From Acidimicrobiales bacterium (GTDB lineage Bacteria > Actinomycetota > Acidimicrobiia > Acidimicrobiales > MedAcidi-G1), in NCBI GenBank assembly GCA_014239855.1, contig JAAZXY010000008.1, positions 1-64,000 on the forward strand: a stretch of 64,000 nucleotides of DNA, written 5' to 3'. Within the stretch, counting starts at the first letter, position 1. Every line of letters begins with the position of its first letter. The notes beneath the pieces are model-generated. The model searched no databases. It had not been told where the DNA came from and worked only from the letters and a program-made list of their open reading frames with translations. Positions 7,369 to 15,306 of the stretch are shown here, piece by piece. Position numbers and translations under genes: made by a program.

Positions 7369-8580
7369 GTGCGTCGCCTGGCCGTCCTCTCCCTGCACAC
7401 CTCGCCGCTCGTCCAGCCCGGATCGGGCGACGGTGGCGGCATGAACGTCTACGTCCGCGAGTTGGCCTCGGCGTTGTCCCAGGCCGGTGGTGGCTCCACG
7501 GTGTTCACCCGCCGGACTGACGACCACACCCCGACGGTCGTCGACGTCGAACCGGGTTTCCGGGTCGTCCACATCGAAGCCGGCCCGCACGACCTCCCCA
7601 AGGAGGACCTCCCGGGCGTGGTCGACGAGTTCACCGACGGGGTGGCGTCCTACCTGACGTCCCATCCGGGACACGACGGTGTGCTGGCCAACTACTGGTT
7701 GAGCGGGGTGTCGGGCCACCGGCTCAAGCACGAGTTGGACCTGCCCCTGCTGACCATCTTCCACACGCTGGCCCGGGTGAAGGCCGAGACGGGCGACCCC
7801 GAGCCCCGACGACGTGTCGAAGCCGAGACGGCGGTGGTCGGCTGTTCGGACCTGATGCTGGCCAACAGCCCCGAGGAGCGCCGCCAGTTGGTTGACCTGT
7901 ACGGCGCGGATCCGACCCGTATCGAGGTCGTCCCGCCGGGGGTCGACCATGCCTTCTTCACGCCCGGGTCCCAGTCGGTGGCCCGGCGGGCCACCGGACT
8001 CGGCGACGGCCCGGTGCTGCTCTTCGCTGGTCGCATCCAACCTCTCAAGGGCGTCGACGTCGCCGTCCGTGCCCTTGACGTGCTCGACCAGCCCGATGCC
8101 CGACTGGTGGTGGTGGGCGGTGCCAGCGGCGCCGAGGGTGAGGCCGAGGAGCGGCGCCTGCATGAGCTGGCCGACGCGCACGGCCTGGCTGACCGGGTCC
8201 AGTTCGTCCCGCCGCAGCCCCACCACTGCCTCGCCTACTGGTACCGGGCCGCCGACGTGGTCGTCATGCCCAGCCGGTCCGAGTCGTTCGGCCTGGTGGC
8301 GTTGGAGGCGGCAGCCTGCGGGGTGCCCGTGGTGGCCGCCGACGTGGGCGGGCTACGGACGTTGATCGACCATGGCCGGACCGGCTACCTGGTCGAGGGC
8401 CGTGACCCGGCCGACTACGCCGACCGGGTGGCGTCGATCCTGGATGATCCGGCGCTGTCCGCCTCGATGGCCTCGGCGGCCGCCGAACGGTCGTGGTCCT
8501 ACACCTGGTCGGCCACCGCGGCCCGTCTGCGACGCATCTGCGACGACGTCTCGTCCCGCTCGCTCGTGGACTGCGCCTGA
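7369..8580 (+). CDS. mshA: D-inositol-3-phosphate glycosyltransferase MshA
   Basis: 403 residues from GTG. It transfers GlcNAc from UDP-GlcNAc to 1-L-myo-inositol 1-phosphate, the first step of mycothiol synthesis. The GT4/GT-B features are clear. The N-terminal HTSPLVQPGSGDGGGMNVY loop is typical of MshA. The C-domain has FAGRIQPLKGVD, then the E-x7-E-type motif SRSESFGLVALEAAACG. Mycothiol is restricted to actinobacteria, so this is a key lineage marker. The YbjN-domain gene directly downstream matches the arrangement known from mycobacteria. Confidence 0.92.
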   Translation: MRRLAVLSLHTSPLVQPGSGDGGGMNVYVRELASALSQAGGGSTVFTRRTDDHTPTVVDVEPGFRVVHIEAGPHDLPKEDLPGVVDEFTDGVASYLTSHPGHDGVLANYWLSGVSGHRLKHELDLPLLTIFHTLARVKAETGDPEPRRRVEAETAVVGCSDLMLANSPEERRQLVDLYGADPTRIEVVPPGVDHAFFTPGSQSVARRATGLGDGPVLLFAGRIQPLKGVDVAVRALDVLDQPDARLVVVGGASGAEGEAEERRLHELADAHGLADRVQFVPPQPHHCLAYWYRAADVVVMPSRSESFGLVALEAAACGVPVVAADVGGLRTLIDHGRTGYLVEGRDPADYADRVASILDDPALSASMASAAAERSWSYTWSATAARLRRICDDVSSRSLVDCA

Positions 8581-8613
8581 CCAGTTGTCCTGTCCAGTCG
8601 CCACGTCCGGCAT
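8353..8613 (-). other. Questionable antisense reading frame behind a perfect Shine-Dalgarno
   Basis: An 86-codon minus-strand frame lies antisense to the 3' end of mshA. Its composition (Gly/Arg-rich middle) looks like a shadow of a GC-rich gene, and I would normally discard it. It is listed because its ATG at 8613 is preceded by an exact ten-base ribosome-binding sequence with ideal spacing. No known domain, membrane segment or signal peptide is visible. Confidence 0.15.
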
Positions 8614-8618
8614 CTGAA

Positions 8619-8628
8619 ATCACCTCCT
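8619..8628 (-). promoter_or_regulatory. Exact 10-nt anti-SD complement (AGGAGGTGAT, minus strand)
   Basis: Minus-strand AGGAGGTGAT is fully complementary to the usual 16S rRNA 3' tail and sits 5 nt before a minus-strand ATG (8611-8613). Read on the plus strand it is ATCACCTCCT, directly ahead of the YbjN-domain gene, where it cannot act as a ribosome-binding site. Confidence 0.35.
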
Positions 8629-8632
8629 GAAC

Positions 8633-9106
8633 ATGTCCGACCAGCCGCTGGGGCCCGACGACCTCGCCGCCGTGGAGGCCGTGGTCGACGGTTGGTTGGC
8701 CCGCACCCTGGAGGAGAATCCGGTGCTGGCCGCCGTGGAGCGCGATCCGGACGCCGGCACCCACGAGCATCGTTGGTTCGTCCGCATCGAGGGCGAGGAG
8801 AAGGACGTCTCGACCATCCGCCTCTCGCTGCGCCAGCGGATGCTCCACCACGAGACGTACCTGATGCCGGCGCCCGAGGAGAACCACGCCGACTTCCATG
8901 CCCACCTGCTGAAGCGGAACCGCGACCTGGTGGGAGCCACGTTCTGCATCGGCGAGGAGGAGGCGGTGTTCCTGGTGGGGGCCATCCCGGCGTCGACGGT
9001 CGATAACGACGAGTTGGACCGCATCCTCGGGACGGTGTGGACGGCCATCGAGCGGTGTTTCCGGACGGCCCTGCGGATCGGCTTCGCCAGCCGGTTCGAC
9101 ACCTGA
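8633..9106 (+). CDS. YbjN-domain protein (type III secretion chaperone-like fold)
   Basis: 157 residues, acidic, soluble. The pattern WFVRIEGEEKDVSTIRLSLRQRMLHHETYLMPAPEENH, LLKRNRDLVG, then VFLVGAIP and a C-terminal amphipathic helix is the YbjN-like arrangement seen in Rv0487 of M. tuberculosis, which also lies immediately after mshA. The fold is related to secretion chaperones, but the cellular role in actinobacteria is not established. The ATG has no plus-strand Shine-Dalgarno. The 52 bp after mshA contain no recognisable terminator. Confidence 0.75.
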   Translation: MSDQPLGPDDLAAVEAVVDGWLARTLEENPVLAAVERDPDAGTHEHRWFVRIEGEEKDVSTIRLSLRQRMLHHETYLMPAPEENHADFHAHLLKRNRDLVGATFCIGEEEAVFLVGAIPASTVDNDELDRILGTVWTAIERCFRTALRIGFASRFDT

Positions 9107-9124
9107 GATGATCTGTGTCTCTTG

Positions 9125-9153
9125 TTGACTTTCAATCCCTTTGGACATATCGT
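9125..9153 (+). promoter_or_regulatory. Sigma-70-type promoter ahead of MFS gene
   Basis: TTGACT at 9125-9130 and TATCGT at 9148-9153 are separated by 17 bp, the best-spaced -35/-10 pair I found in the window. A start near 9160 would leave a leader of about 40 nt before the GTG at 9199. Confidence 0.5.
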
Positions 9154-9198
9154 GCCCGTTGAAGCCGGCGGCCGGTACGTCGGGGTTCGATCGGGGAA

Positions 9199-10467
9199 GT
9201 GAGTTCTCCGATGCCACGGCCGCCGGCTTCGCCGCGTGCAGGCTCCGGCGCCCCCACCGGAACGGCGGGCAGGCCGTCCCGTCTGCTCGTCTTCTCGGTC
9301 ACCGCCATGGCGCTCCTCAACAACTCGGTCCTCATGAGCTCCACGCCGGAGATCCTCGAGTCGTTCGGCGAACCGGTCTCCCGGGCCGGGCTGCTCATCG
9401 CCACCGGGACCGTCACCGGGATCGTGGCCGCACCGGCCATCGGCTTCCTGGCCGACCGGCACGGACGCAAGCGCGTCCTCGTGCCGTGCCTCCTGGTGTT
9501 CGGCACCTTCGGAAGCCTCGGGGGGTTCGCCCCGTCGTTCGAATGGTTGCTGGTCGTCCGGATCATCCAGGGCCTCGGGTCGGCTGGGCTCATCAACCTG
9601 GTCGTCGTCCTCATCACCGACCACTGGTCGGGGCTCGACCGGGCCAGGTTGCTGGGCCAGAACTCGGCCGTCATCACCGGTTTCCTGGCCGTCTTCCCGT
9701 TCCTCGGTGGGGCCACCACCGACCTGTTCGGCTGGCGGTGGAACTTCGCCTACTACGCCATGGCACTACTGGTCGGCGCCGCGGTGGCCCGCCACCTCGA
9801 TGACCCCTGGGTCACCCGACGTGACCCGGTGGGTCGCCAGCTGCGGTTGGCGCTGGCCGAGATCGCCATCCCGGTCAACGCGGTCACCATGGCCCTCGGA
9901 TCCCTGACCTTCTTCGTCATGTTCGGCGTCTTCCTGACCCTCATCCCCATCCATCTCGACGAGGTGTTCGACCTCGGCCCCACCCAGCGGGGCCTGGTGG
10001 CCGCCGTCCCCGCCGTGACCTCGACCATCACCTCGCTGACCGTGACGTGGTTCCGGGCCCGCCTCTCGGTGGGGCTCATGGTGGCCACCGGCCTCGGGGT
10101 CTTCGGCGCCACCTTCGTGGCCATGGGCCTCGGATCGCTGTGGCTGCTGGTCGCCGCGGCGGCCGTGTACGGCCTGGCCGAGGGCCTCACCATCCCCACC
10201 CTGCAGGACGTGGTGGCCGAGCGGGCACCCGAGCACCTCCGCGGCGTCCTGATGGCGCTGTGGGTCGGGGGTCTCCGGGTGGGCCAGACCACCGGGCCGC
10301 TGGTCGTCGGGATGGCCATCGGGTGGTGGTCCACCGAGACCGTCCTCACGTTGGCCGGCATCACCGTGGGATGCCTCGCCGTGGCCCTCGGTGCGTCGCG
10401 GATCCTGCCGTCGGGACGCCCCATGGCATCCGACGGGCCCGGGTCCCCGGTTGACGGGAACCGATAG
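9199..10467 (+). CDS. Major facilitator superfamily transporter
   Basis: 422 residues with about 12 predicted membrane segments. The MFS signature GFLADRHGRKRV lies between segments 2 and 3 (about residues 76-87), and RIIQGLGSAG lies in segment 4. A central loop (residues about 195-215) joins the two six-helix halves. Overall it resembles drug:H+ antiporters, but substrate specificity cannot be read from sequence. The GTG at 9199 is preceded by GGGGAA; an in-frame ATG at 9211 is a credible alternative. The TAG stop is part of the candidate -10 of proC. Confidence 0.85.
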   Translation: MSSPMPRPPASPRAGSGAPTGTAGRPSRLLVFSVTAMALLNNSVLMSSTPEILESFGEPVSRAGLLIATGTVTGIVAAPAIGFLADRHGRKRVLVPCLLVFGTFGSLGGFAPSFEWLLVVRIIQGLGSAGLINLVVVLITDHWSGLDRARLLGQNSAVITGFLAVFPFLGGATTDLFGWRWNFAYYAMALLVGAAVARHLDDPWVTRRDPVGRQLRLALAEIAIPVNAVTMALGSLTFFVMFGVFLTLIPIHLDEVFDLGPTQRGLVAAVPAVTSTITSLTVTWFRARLSVGLMVATGLGVFGATFVAMGLGSLWLLVAAAAVYGLAEGLTIPTLQDVVAERAPEHLRGVLMALWVGGLRVGQTTGPLVVGMAIGWWSTETVLTLAGITVGCLAVALGASRILPSGRPMASDGPGSPVDGNR

Positions 10468-10470
10468 GTT
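10465..10470 (+). promoter_or_regulatory. Candidate -10 element for proC (leaderless)
   Basis: TAGGTT overlaps the TAG stop of the transporter gene and ends 6 nt before the proC GTG. No Shine-Dalgarno is present. Confidence 0.35.
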
Positions 10471-10476
10471 CGCCCC

Positions 10477-11298
10477 GTGACTGACGGACTGGACGGCCCA
10501 CCCCCGAGCATGCGCCTGCAGGTGATCGGTGGGGGGAAGATGGGCGAGGCCCTGCTGGGCGGCCTGTTGGACGACGGCTGGGCGACCGCCGATCAGTTCC
10601 ACGTCGTCGAACCCGATGGTGATCGCCGGGCCGTCCTGGCCGAGGCGCTTCCCGGCATCTCGGTCGGCGGATCGGCCATGGCCGGGGTCGACACCCTGGT
10701 GGCCGTCAAGCCCCACGTGGTGGCCGACGTGTGCGCCGGTCTGGCCGCCCTCGGCGTGCCCCGTGTGCTGTCCATTGCCGCAGGCGTCACCACGGCGGCC
10801 ATGGAGTCGGTGCTGGGTGACGGCGTGCCTGTCGTTCGGGTGATGCCCAACACCCCGTCGCTGGTCGGCCAGGGTGCCGCCGCGGTGGCCGGCGGCCGTG
10901 CGGCGACTCCGACAGACCTCGACTGGGCGGCCGGGATCCTCGGTGCGGTCGGCGAGGTCGTGGTGGTCGACGACGAGGCCCTGATCGACGCGGTCACCGG
11001 GCTGTCAGGCTCCGGCCCGGCCTATGTCTTCCTGCTGGCCGAAGCGCTCATGGCGGCCGGCATCGCCGAGGGCCTGCCCGCCGACGTGGCCGTCACCCTC
11101 ACCGAACAGACCCTGCTGGGGGCGGCCACCCTGCTCAAGGCGTCGGACGATCCGCCGTCCACCCTGCGGGAGAACGTCACCTCCAAGGGCGGCACCACGG
11201 CAGCCGGTCTCGCCGTGTTCGAGGCGGCCGGATTCCGGGACCTGGTGGCCGACGTGGTCGCCGCAGCGGCCGCCCGGTCGCGCGAACTGGGTTCCTGA
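10477..11298 (+). CDS. proC: Pyrroline-5-carboxylate reductase
   Basis: 273 residues, normal length. It catalyses the last step of proline synthesis, NAD(P)H-dependent reduction of 1-pyrroline-5-carboxylate. The dinucleotide site is VIGGGKMGEALLGGLL near residue 16. VKPHVV, VRVMPNTP and the C-terminal signature GLSGSGPAYVFLLAEAL...TSKGGTTAAGL are all present. The gene starts at GTG 10477, and an in-frame ATG at residue 12 is an alternative. The next gene starts 13 bp after the stop. Its position between mshA and the hem genes matches actinobacterial gene order as I recall it. Confidence 0.95.
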   Translation: MTDGLDGPPPSMRLQVIGGGKMGEALLGGLLDDGWATADQFHVVEPDGDRRAVLAEALPGISVGGSAMAGVDTLVAVKPHVVADVCAGLAALGVPRVLSIAAGVTTAAMESVLGDGVPVVRVMPNTPSLVGQGAAAVAGGRAATPTDLDWAAGILGAVGEVVVVDDEALIDAVTGLSGSGPAYVFLLAEALMAAGIAEGLPADVAVTLTEQTLLGAATLLKASDDPPSTLRENVTSKGGTTAAGLAVFEAAGFRDLVADVVAAAAARSRELGS

Positions 11299-11311
11299 CC
11301 GGGCGACGACC

Positions 11312-12211
11312 ATGGGCCAGCGACACGACACCCTCTCCTTCCTCTCGGACTACGGCACCGATGACGAGTTCGTCGGGGTGGTCCACTCGGTGGTGGCCTC
11401 CATGGCTCCCCACGTGCGGATCATCGACGTCACCCACGGGATCGCTCCCCACGATGTGCGGGCCGGTGGCCTGGCCCTGGCCCGCAGCGCGCAGTACCTG
11501 TGCCCCGGAGTCGTCCTGGCCGTGGTCGATCCCGGGGTGGGCACCGCCCGCCGGGGCCTGGCCGTCGAGGTGGGCGGTGGACAGTCGGTCCTCGTTGGTC
11601 CCGACAACGGTCTGCTGGCCCCCGCGGTGGCCATGGTCGGTGGCGCTGATCGGGCGGTCTCGTTGACCGATCCGGCCTGGCACCTCCCGGCTGGCGCCAC
11701 GACGTTCGACGGGCGCGACGTCTTCGCTCCGGCTGCCGCCCATCTGGCCAACGGTGTCGACCTCGCCGAGCTGGGCGAGACGATCGATCCCAACGGGCTG
11801 TTGCCTGCCGTCGTCTCGGCGGCCGCCGTCGAGGCCGATGGCCTGCACGCCGAAGTCTGGTGGATCGACCGGTTCGGCAACGTCCAGATCAACGCCGGAC
11901 CGGAGGATCTCGACGAGTTGGCCGGCGACCCGTCGGTTGACCGGTTCCGGGTACGGATCGCCGACCGGGTGCTCCCGGCCCGGCGGGTCACCGCCTTCGA
12001 CGAGGTGGATCCGGGCGGCCTCGGGCTGCTCGTCGACTCGGCCGGCCTGGTGTCGCTCGTGATGTGCCGCACGTCGGCCGCCGCCGACCTGGGTCTGGGC
12101 CCGTCCGATCCGGTGATTGTCGAGGCGGCCGACGGTCCGGTGGGGGGCGTGACCACGGCGGTCACCCTCGGGGCACGGCCCGAAACCACGCCGCCGCTGG
12201 AGGAGTCCTGA
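11312..12211 (+). CDS. SAM hydroxide adenosyltransferase (DUF62 family)
   Basis: 299 residues. The family uses water/hydroxide to split S-adenosylmethionine into adenosine and methionine; fluorinase and chlorinase are relatives. Visible signatures are LSDYGTDDEFVG at the N-terminus, DVTHGIAPHD, VVDPGVGTARRG, VGPDNGLLAPA, and in the C-terminal barrel WIDRFGNVQIN. The halide-pocket insertions of the fluorinase are not obvious, so the hydroxide enzyme is preferred. The stop TGA overlaps the ATG of the next small gene by one base. Confidence 0.88.
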   Translation: MGQRHDTLSFLSDYGTDDEFVGVVHSVVASMAPHVRIIDVTHGIAPHDVRAGGLALARSAQYLCPGVVLAVVDPGVGTARRGLAVEVGGGQSVLVGPDNGLLAPAVAMVGGADRAVSLTDPAWHLPAGATTFDGRDVFAPAAAHLANGVDLAELGETIDPNGLLPAVVSAAAVEADGLHAEVWWIDRFGNVQINAGPEDLDELAGDPSVDRFRVRIADRVLPARRVTAFDEVDPGGLGLLVDSAGLVSLVMCRTSAAADLGLGPSDPVIVEAADGPVGGVTTAVTLGARPETTPPLEES

Positions 12212-12300
12212 TGCGTTTCGGAACCACGATCGTCACCGCGGTGCTGTTGATGGCCATCCTCGGCGCCGCCGTCGTGCAGTTCGTCCTACTGGTCGACTGA
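12211..12300 (+). CDS. 29-residue single-span membrane peptide
   Basis: ATG overlaps the previous TGA by one base and is preceded by an excellent ribosome-binding site, GGAGGAG at 12199-12205, 5 nt away. The peptide has one basic residue near the start (MRFGTT) and then a continuous hydrophobic span of about 20 residues ending QFVLLVD, so it is probably inserted in the membrane. The context implies translational coupling to the SAM-hydrolysing enzyme. Its last 15 bases overlap the 3' end of the convergent membrane-protein gene. Function unknown. Confidence 0.6.
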   Translation: MRFGTTIVTAVLLMAILGAAVVQFVLLVD

Positions 12301-13008
12301 ACCGCCGGCGCCGGCCCTGCCGCCGGTGGCGGTGAGGGCCCCGGCGAAGATCAGCGAGATTCCCACGAGCAGCGATACGGCGAAGCCGGTCATCTCGTCG
12401 AGCATCGAGTTCAGCAGGCCACCCCAGCTCAACACGAGCGCCCCGGCCACGATCAGGCCGTTGCCGGTCGCTCCCCGACGGGCCGCCGGGCCGCCGATGC
12501 GACCGAGACGGACCATCGACCAGAGGGACCCGACGATGACGACCAACGCGCCCACCGATGAGGCGAGGGCGGCGGCCACCCGGGGACCGGCCCCGAACAC
12601 CTCCGAACCCTGCGGCAACTCGTCGGCTGCGAAGACTTCCGTCCCGCTGGTCCCACCGGTCACCGGCGCGGCCATCACGACACCGGCGGCGAACGCACAG
12701 GCCAGGACGGTGGCCACGGTGATCCGGTCGGCGGTTCGCCGGGACGCCAGCAGGTACACGGTGCCCAGGGCCAGGATGGGCACGTTCAGGACGGCGCCGA
12801 AGGCGTAGAACGCACGGAACGAACCGGCCGACCAGCCGGCCGATGCGCCCCACCAGAGGGCGCCGGCACCCGAGGCGAACAGCCCGAGCGACGTCGCCCA
12901 GGCAAGGTCCTGGGGCCGGCGACGGTCGATCCAACGCTCGAGGACCGTGGCGGCGAAGGCCAACGAGACGAGCATGGCCGCCGCGGCGACCGGGGACTGC
13001 GTGTTCAC
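12286..13008 (-). CDS. Polytopic membrane protein of unknown function
   Basis: 240 residues from the GTG at 13008, with about seven hydrophobic segments (for example AAAAMLVSLAFAATVLE at the N-terminus and SLLVGISLIFAGALTA at the C-terminus). No catalytic motif is recognised. The open frame continues upstream to 13170, but that part is Arg/Cys-rich, crosses the rex promoter and overlaps the rex gene, so the GTG at 13008 is preferred. It is divergent from rex and shares a 92-bp control region that contains a Rex operator, so it may be under Rex control. It is convergent with and overlaps the 29-residue peptide gene by 15 bp. Confidence 0.7.
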   Translation of the reverse strand: MNTQSPVAAAAMLVSLAFAATVLERWIDRRRPQDLAWATSLGLFASGAGALWWGASAGWSAGSFRAFYAFGAVLNVPILALGTVYLLASRRTADRITVATVLACAFAAGVVMAAPVTGGTSGTEVFAADELPQGSEVFGAGPRVAAALASSVGALVVIVGSLWSMVRLGRIGGPAARRGATGNGLIVAGALVLSWGGLLNSMLDEMTGFAVSLLVGISLIFAGALTATGGRAGAGGSVDQ

Positions 13009-13016
13009 GGAAGGCA

Positions 13017-13022
13017 ACGGTA
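13017..13022 (-). promoter_or_regulatory. Candidate -10 for the membrane-protein gene
   Basis: Minus-strand TACCGT, 8 nt before the GTG at 13008, no Shine-Dalgarno. Confidence 0.3.
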
Positions 13023-13065
13023 TTGGTCCGTTGTCCCGGCCCGGTTCCCGCCAGCAGGCGGTGTC

Positions 13066-13083
13066 ATGTGAATCGGTGCACAA
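13066..13083 (+). promoter_or_regulatory. Rex operator in the rex promoter
   Basis: ATGTGAATCGGTGCACAA matches 12 of 14 informative positions of the Rex consensus TTGTGAA-N4-TTCACAA. It lies 17 bp ahead of the rex start, between the two divergent genes. It covers the space where a -35 would sit relative to the TAGTTT hexamer at 13089. Autoregulation of rex by NADH/NAD+ is known in other actinobacteria; binding here is predicted, not shown. Confidence 0.7.
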
Positions 13084-13088
13084 GCGCG

Positions 13089-13094
13089 TAGTTT
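13089..13094 (+). promoter_or_regulatory. Candidate -10 element for rex (leaderless)
   Basis: TAGTTT ends 6 nt before the rex GTG. It sits 5 bp downstream of the Rex operator, a position suited to repression by occlusion. Confidence 0.4.
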
Positions 13095-13100
13095 TGCAGT

Positions 13101-13832
13101 GTGTCTTCCATCGACGGGCCCGTGAACGACGGGCCGGACCCGACCCCGCACCGGACACCGGACCGGACACCAGACCGGGTAGAGGCCATTCCCGAAGCCA
13201 CGGTGGCCCGACTTCCCGTCTACCTGCGCGGCCTGATCGAACTGGCCGAATCCGGCGTGGACACCGTGTCCTCGGTCGAACTGGCCGACCTGGCCGGGGT
13301 CAACGCGGCCAACGTCCGCAAGGACCTCTCCTTTCTCCATGCCCACGGCACCCGGGGCGTCGGCTACCAGGTCGACCACCTCATCGGCGAGATCAGCCTC
13401 GCCCTGGGGGGTGGCGAGCCGAGCCCGGTGGTCATCGTCGGCATCGGCAACCTCGGTCGGGCCCTCAGCCGGTACGACGGCTTCGTGGCCGGCGGGTTCC
13501 CGGTGGCCGGCCTGGTCGATGCCGATCCGGCCGTGGTGGGAAAGCGCATCGGCGGACGTGTGGTGCGGCCGGTCGACCAGCTGGCTGAGGTCGTCGCCGA
13601 GTCCGGATGCACGGTGGGCATCATCGCCACACCGTCAGCTTCCGCCCAGGAAGCGGCCGATCAGCTGACGGCCGCCGGCATCCTCTCGATTCTCAACTTC
13701 GCTCCGGCGGTCGTCCACGTGCCCGAGCACATCGACCTCCGGCAGGTCGACCTGGCCACCGAGCTGCAGATCCTCGGCTATCACCAGCATCGCCGGCTGC
13801 TGGAACGAGCGGCCGCTCTGGCTACCGGATGA
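13101..13832 (+). CDS. rex: Redox-sensing transcriptional repressor Rex
   Basis: 243 residues. The N-terminal winged-helix domain (residues about 28-85) includes SVELADLAGVNAANVRKDLS, the Rex DNA-recognition region. It is followed by the Rossmann domain with VIVGIGNLGRALSRYDGF at about residue 110 and a C-terminal swapped helix (LQILGYHQHRRLL). Rex binds operators when NAD+ is high and leaves them when NADH accumulates, de-repressing respiratory genes. The first ~25 residues are a disordered Pro/Asp-rich tail. The hemA gene follows after about 200 bp, a gene order shared with Streptomyces and relatives. Confidence 0.95.
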   Translation: MSSIDGPVNDGPDPTPHRTPDRTPDRVEAIPEATVARLPVYLRGLIELAESGVDTVSSVELADLAGVNAANVRKDLSFLHAHGTRGVGYQVDHLIGEISLALGGGEPSPVVIVGIGNLGRALSRYDGFVAGGFPVAGLVDADPAVVGKRIGGRVVRPVDQLAEVVAESGCTVGIIATPSASAQEAADQLTAAGILSILNFAPAVVHVPEHIDLRQVDLATELQILGYHQHRRLLERAAALATG

Positions 13833-13953
13833 GCCACTCGACGGCGGTTCGCGGCACAGATCACGAAGTGGGTTGGAACACACCCTTCTCATCGGGAATG
13901 CTGGAGCCCCTGACGACGTCCGACGATGTCGTAGGCCGGTCATTCCACCCGTC

Positions 13954-13998
13954 CAGAAACCATTCCCTCAGAAACCATTCCCCCAGAAACTGGTACCC
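13954..13998 (+). repeat. Three tandem 15-bp repeats upstream of hemA
   Basis: Copies at 13954-13968 (CAGAAACCATTCCCT), 13969-13983 (CAGAAACCATTCCCC) and a diverged copy at 13984-13998 beginning CAGAAACTGGTACCC. The array is AT-richer than its surroundings and lies in the 206-bp gap between rex and hemA, 40 bp before the hemA start. No convincing open frame occupies the gap. Confidence 0.75.
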
Positions 13999-14038
13999 CG
14001 GTCTTCCGGCGGTGCCGGAGAACCAGGAGTAGCGGCCC

Positions 14039-15298
14039 TTGTCGGTCGTCGCCGTCGGCTTGAACCATCGGACCGTTCCCCTCGACCTGCTCGAGCGGAT
14101 GACGGTGCCGGCTTCCCGCCTTCCCAAGGCGTTGGCTGATCTCACGTCGCGTGAGAACGTCACCGAGGCCGTCGTGCTCTCGACCTGCAACCGCATCGAG
14201 GTGTACGCCTTCGCCGAGAAGTTCCACGGCGCCTACCAGGACATCCGCAACTTCTTCGCCGAGTCCTCCCACGTGGCCCCCGAGGAGTTCTCCGACCACC
14301 TGGTCGGCCTGTTCGACGGCGACGCGGCCCGCCACCTCTTCTCGGTGGCGTCCGGCCTGGATTCAGCGGTCCTGGGCGAACACGAGATCCTCGGACAGGT
14401 CCGGACGTCCTGGGAGACGGCGGCCACCGAAGGCGCCGTCGGGCCGGTGCTCAACCCGTTGTTCCGTCATGCGCTCGAGGTGGGCAAGCGGGTCCGGACC
14501 GAGACGGCCATCTCCCGGAACATCACCTCGGTCTCACAGGCTGCGGTGGCCATGGCCACCGATCGGCTGGGCACCCTGGAGGGCCGCCAGGTCATGGTGG
14601 TCGGCGCCGGCGAGATGGGCGAGGGCCTGGCCCGTGCCCTCCACAGTGGCGGCGTGTCCTCCATCCTGGTGGCCAACCGCACCTGGGAACGGGCGGTCGA
14701 CGTCGCTGAACGCCTCGGCGGCACGGCGGTCCGCCTCGACGATCTGCCCCGCCTCCTGCCCGAGGTCGACGTGCTGTTGACGTCCACCGGTGCGTCATCG
14801 GTCATCCTCGAGCACGGCGACCTGGCTTCGGTGGTCGGTGAACGCGGGGGCCGTGAGTTGCTGGTCGTGGACATCGCGGTGCCCCGTGACGTCGATCCGG
14901 CGGCCGGCGAGATCGACGGTCTGACCCTGTTGGACATGGATGACCTCCGGGCCTTCGCCGAGGCGGGGATCCGGGAACGCCAGCGGGAGGTCACGGCGGT
15001 CCAGGCCATCGTGGACGCCGAACTGGATCGTTACGTCGACGAGTCGACGGCCCGTCTGGTCGCACCATTGGTGACCAGCCTCCGTGGTCGCGGCGAGGAC
15101 GTCCGGAAGGGCGAGTTGGAGCGTCTGGCCGGTCGTCTGGGCGATCTGGACGAACGCCAGCGCGAAGCCGTCGAGGCGCTGGCCGTCGGCATCGTCGGCA
15201 AGCTCCTGCACGAGCCGACCATCCGGATGAAGGACGCCGCGGGCACCGCCCGGGGCGAGCGCCTGGCCGAGGCCCTGCGCGACCTCTTCGACCTGTAG
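14039..15298 (+). CDS. hemA: Glutamyl-tRNA reductase
   Basis: 419 residues. It reduces glutamyl-tRNA(Glu) to glutamate-1-semialdehyde with NADPH, the committed step of C5 haem synthesis. The catalytic Cys is in VVLSTCNRIEVYA near residue 50; the NADPH site reads VMVVGAGEMGEGLARAL; the C-terminal dimerisation domain follows. The start is TTG at 14039, supported by AGGAG at 14025-14029 and by the conserved SVVAVGLNHRTVPLDLLER beginning. hemC begins 8 bp after the stop. Confidence 0.96.
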   Translation: MSVVAVGLNHRTVPLDLLERMTVPASRLPKALADLTSRENVTEAVVLSTCNRIEVYAFAEKFHGAYQDIRNFFAESSHVAPEEFSDHLVGLFDGDAARHLFSVASGLDSAVLGEHEILGQVRTSWETAATEGAVGPVLNPLFRHALEVGKRVRTETAISRNITSVSQAAVAMATDRLGTLEGRQVMVVGAGEMGEGLARALHSGGVSSILVANRTWERAVDVAERLGGTAVRLDDLPRLLPEVDVLLTSTGASSVILEHGDLASVVGERGGRELLVVDIAVPRDVDPAAGEIDGLTLLDMDDLRAFAEAGIRERQREVTAVQAIVDAELDRYVDESTARLVAPLVTSLRGRGEDVRKGELERLAGRLGDLDERQREAVEALAVGIVGKLLHEPTIRMKDAAGTARGERLAEALRDLFDL

Positions 15299-15306
15299 CG
15301 GTCGAC

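Noticed and set aside
12286-13170. Longer version of the membrane protein starting at 13170
   Set aside because: The extra 54 residues are Arg/Cys-rich, overlap rex and cross its operator; the GTG at 13008 fits the hydrophobic start and the candidate -10.
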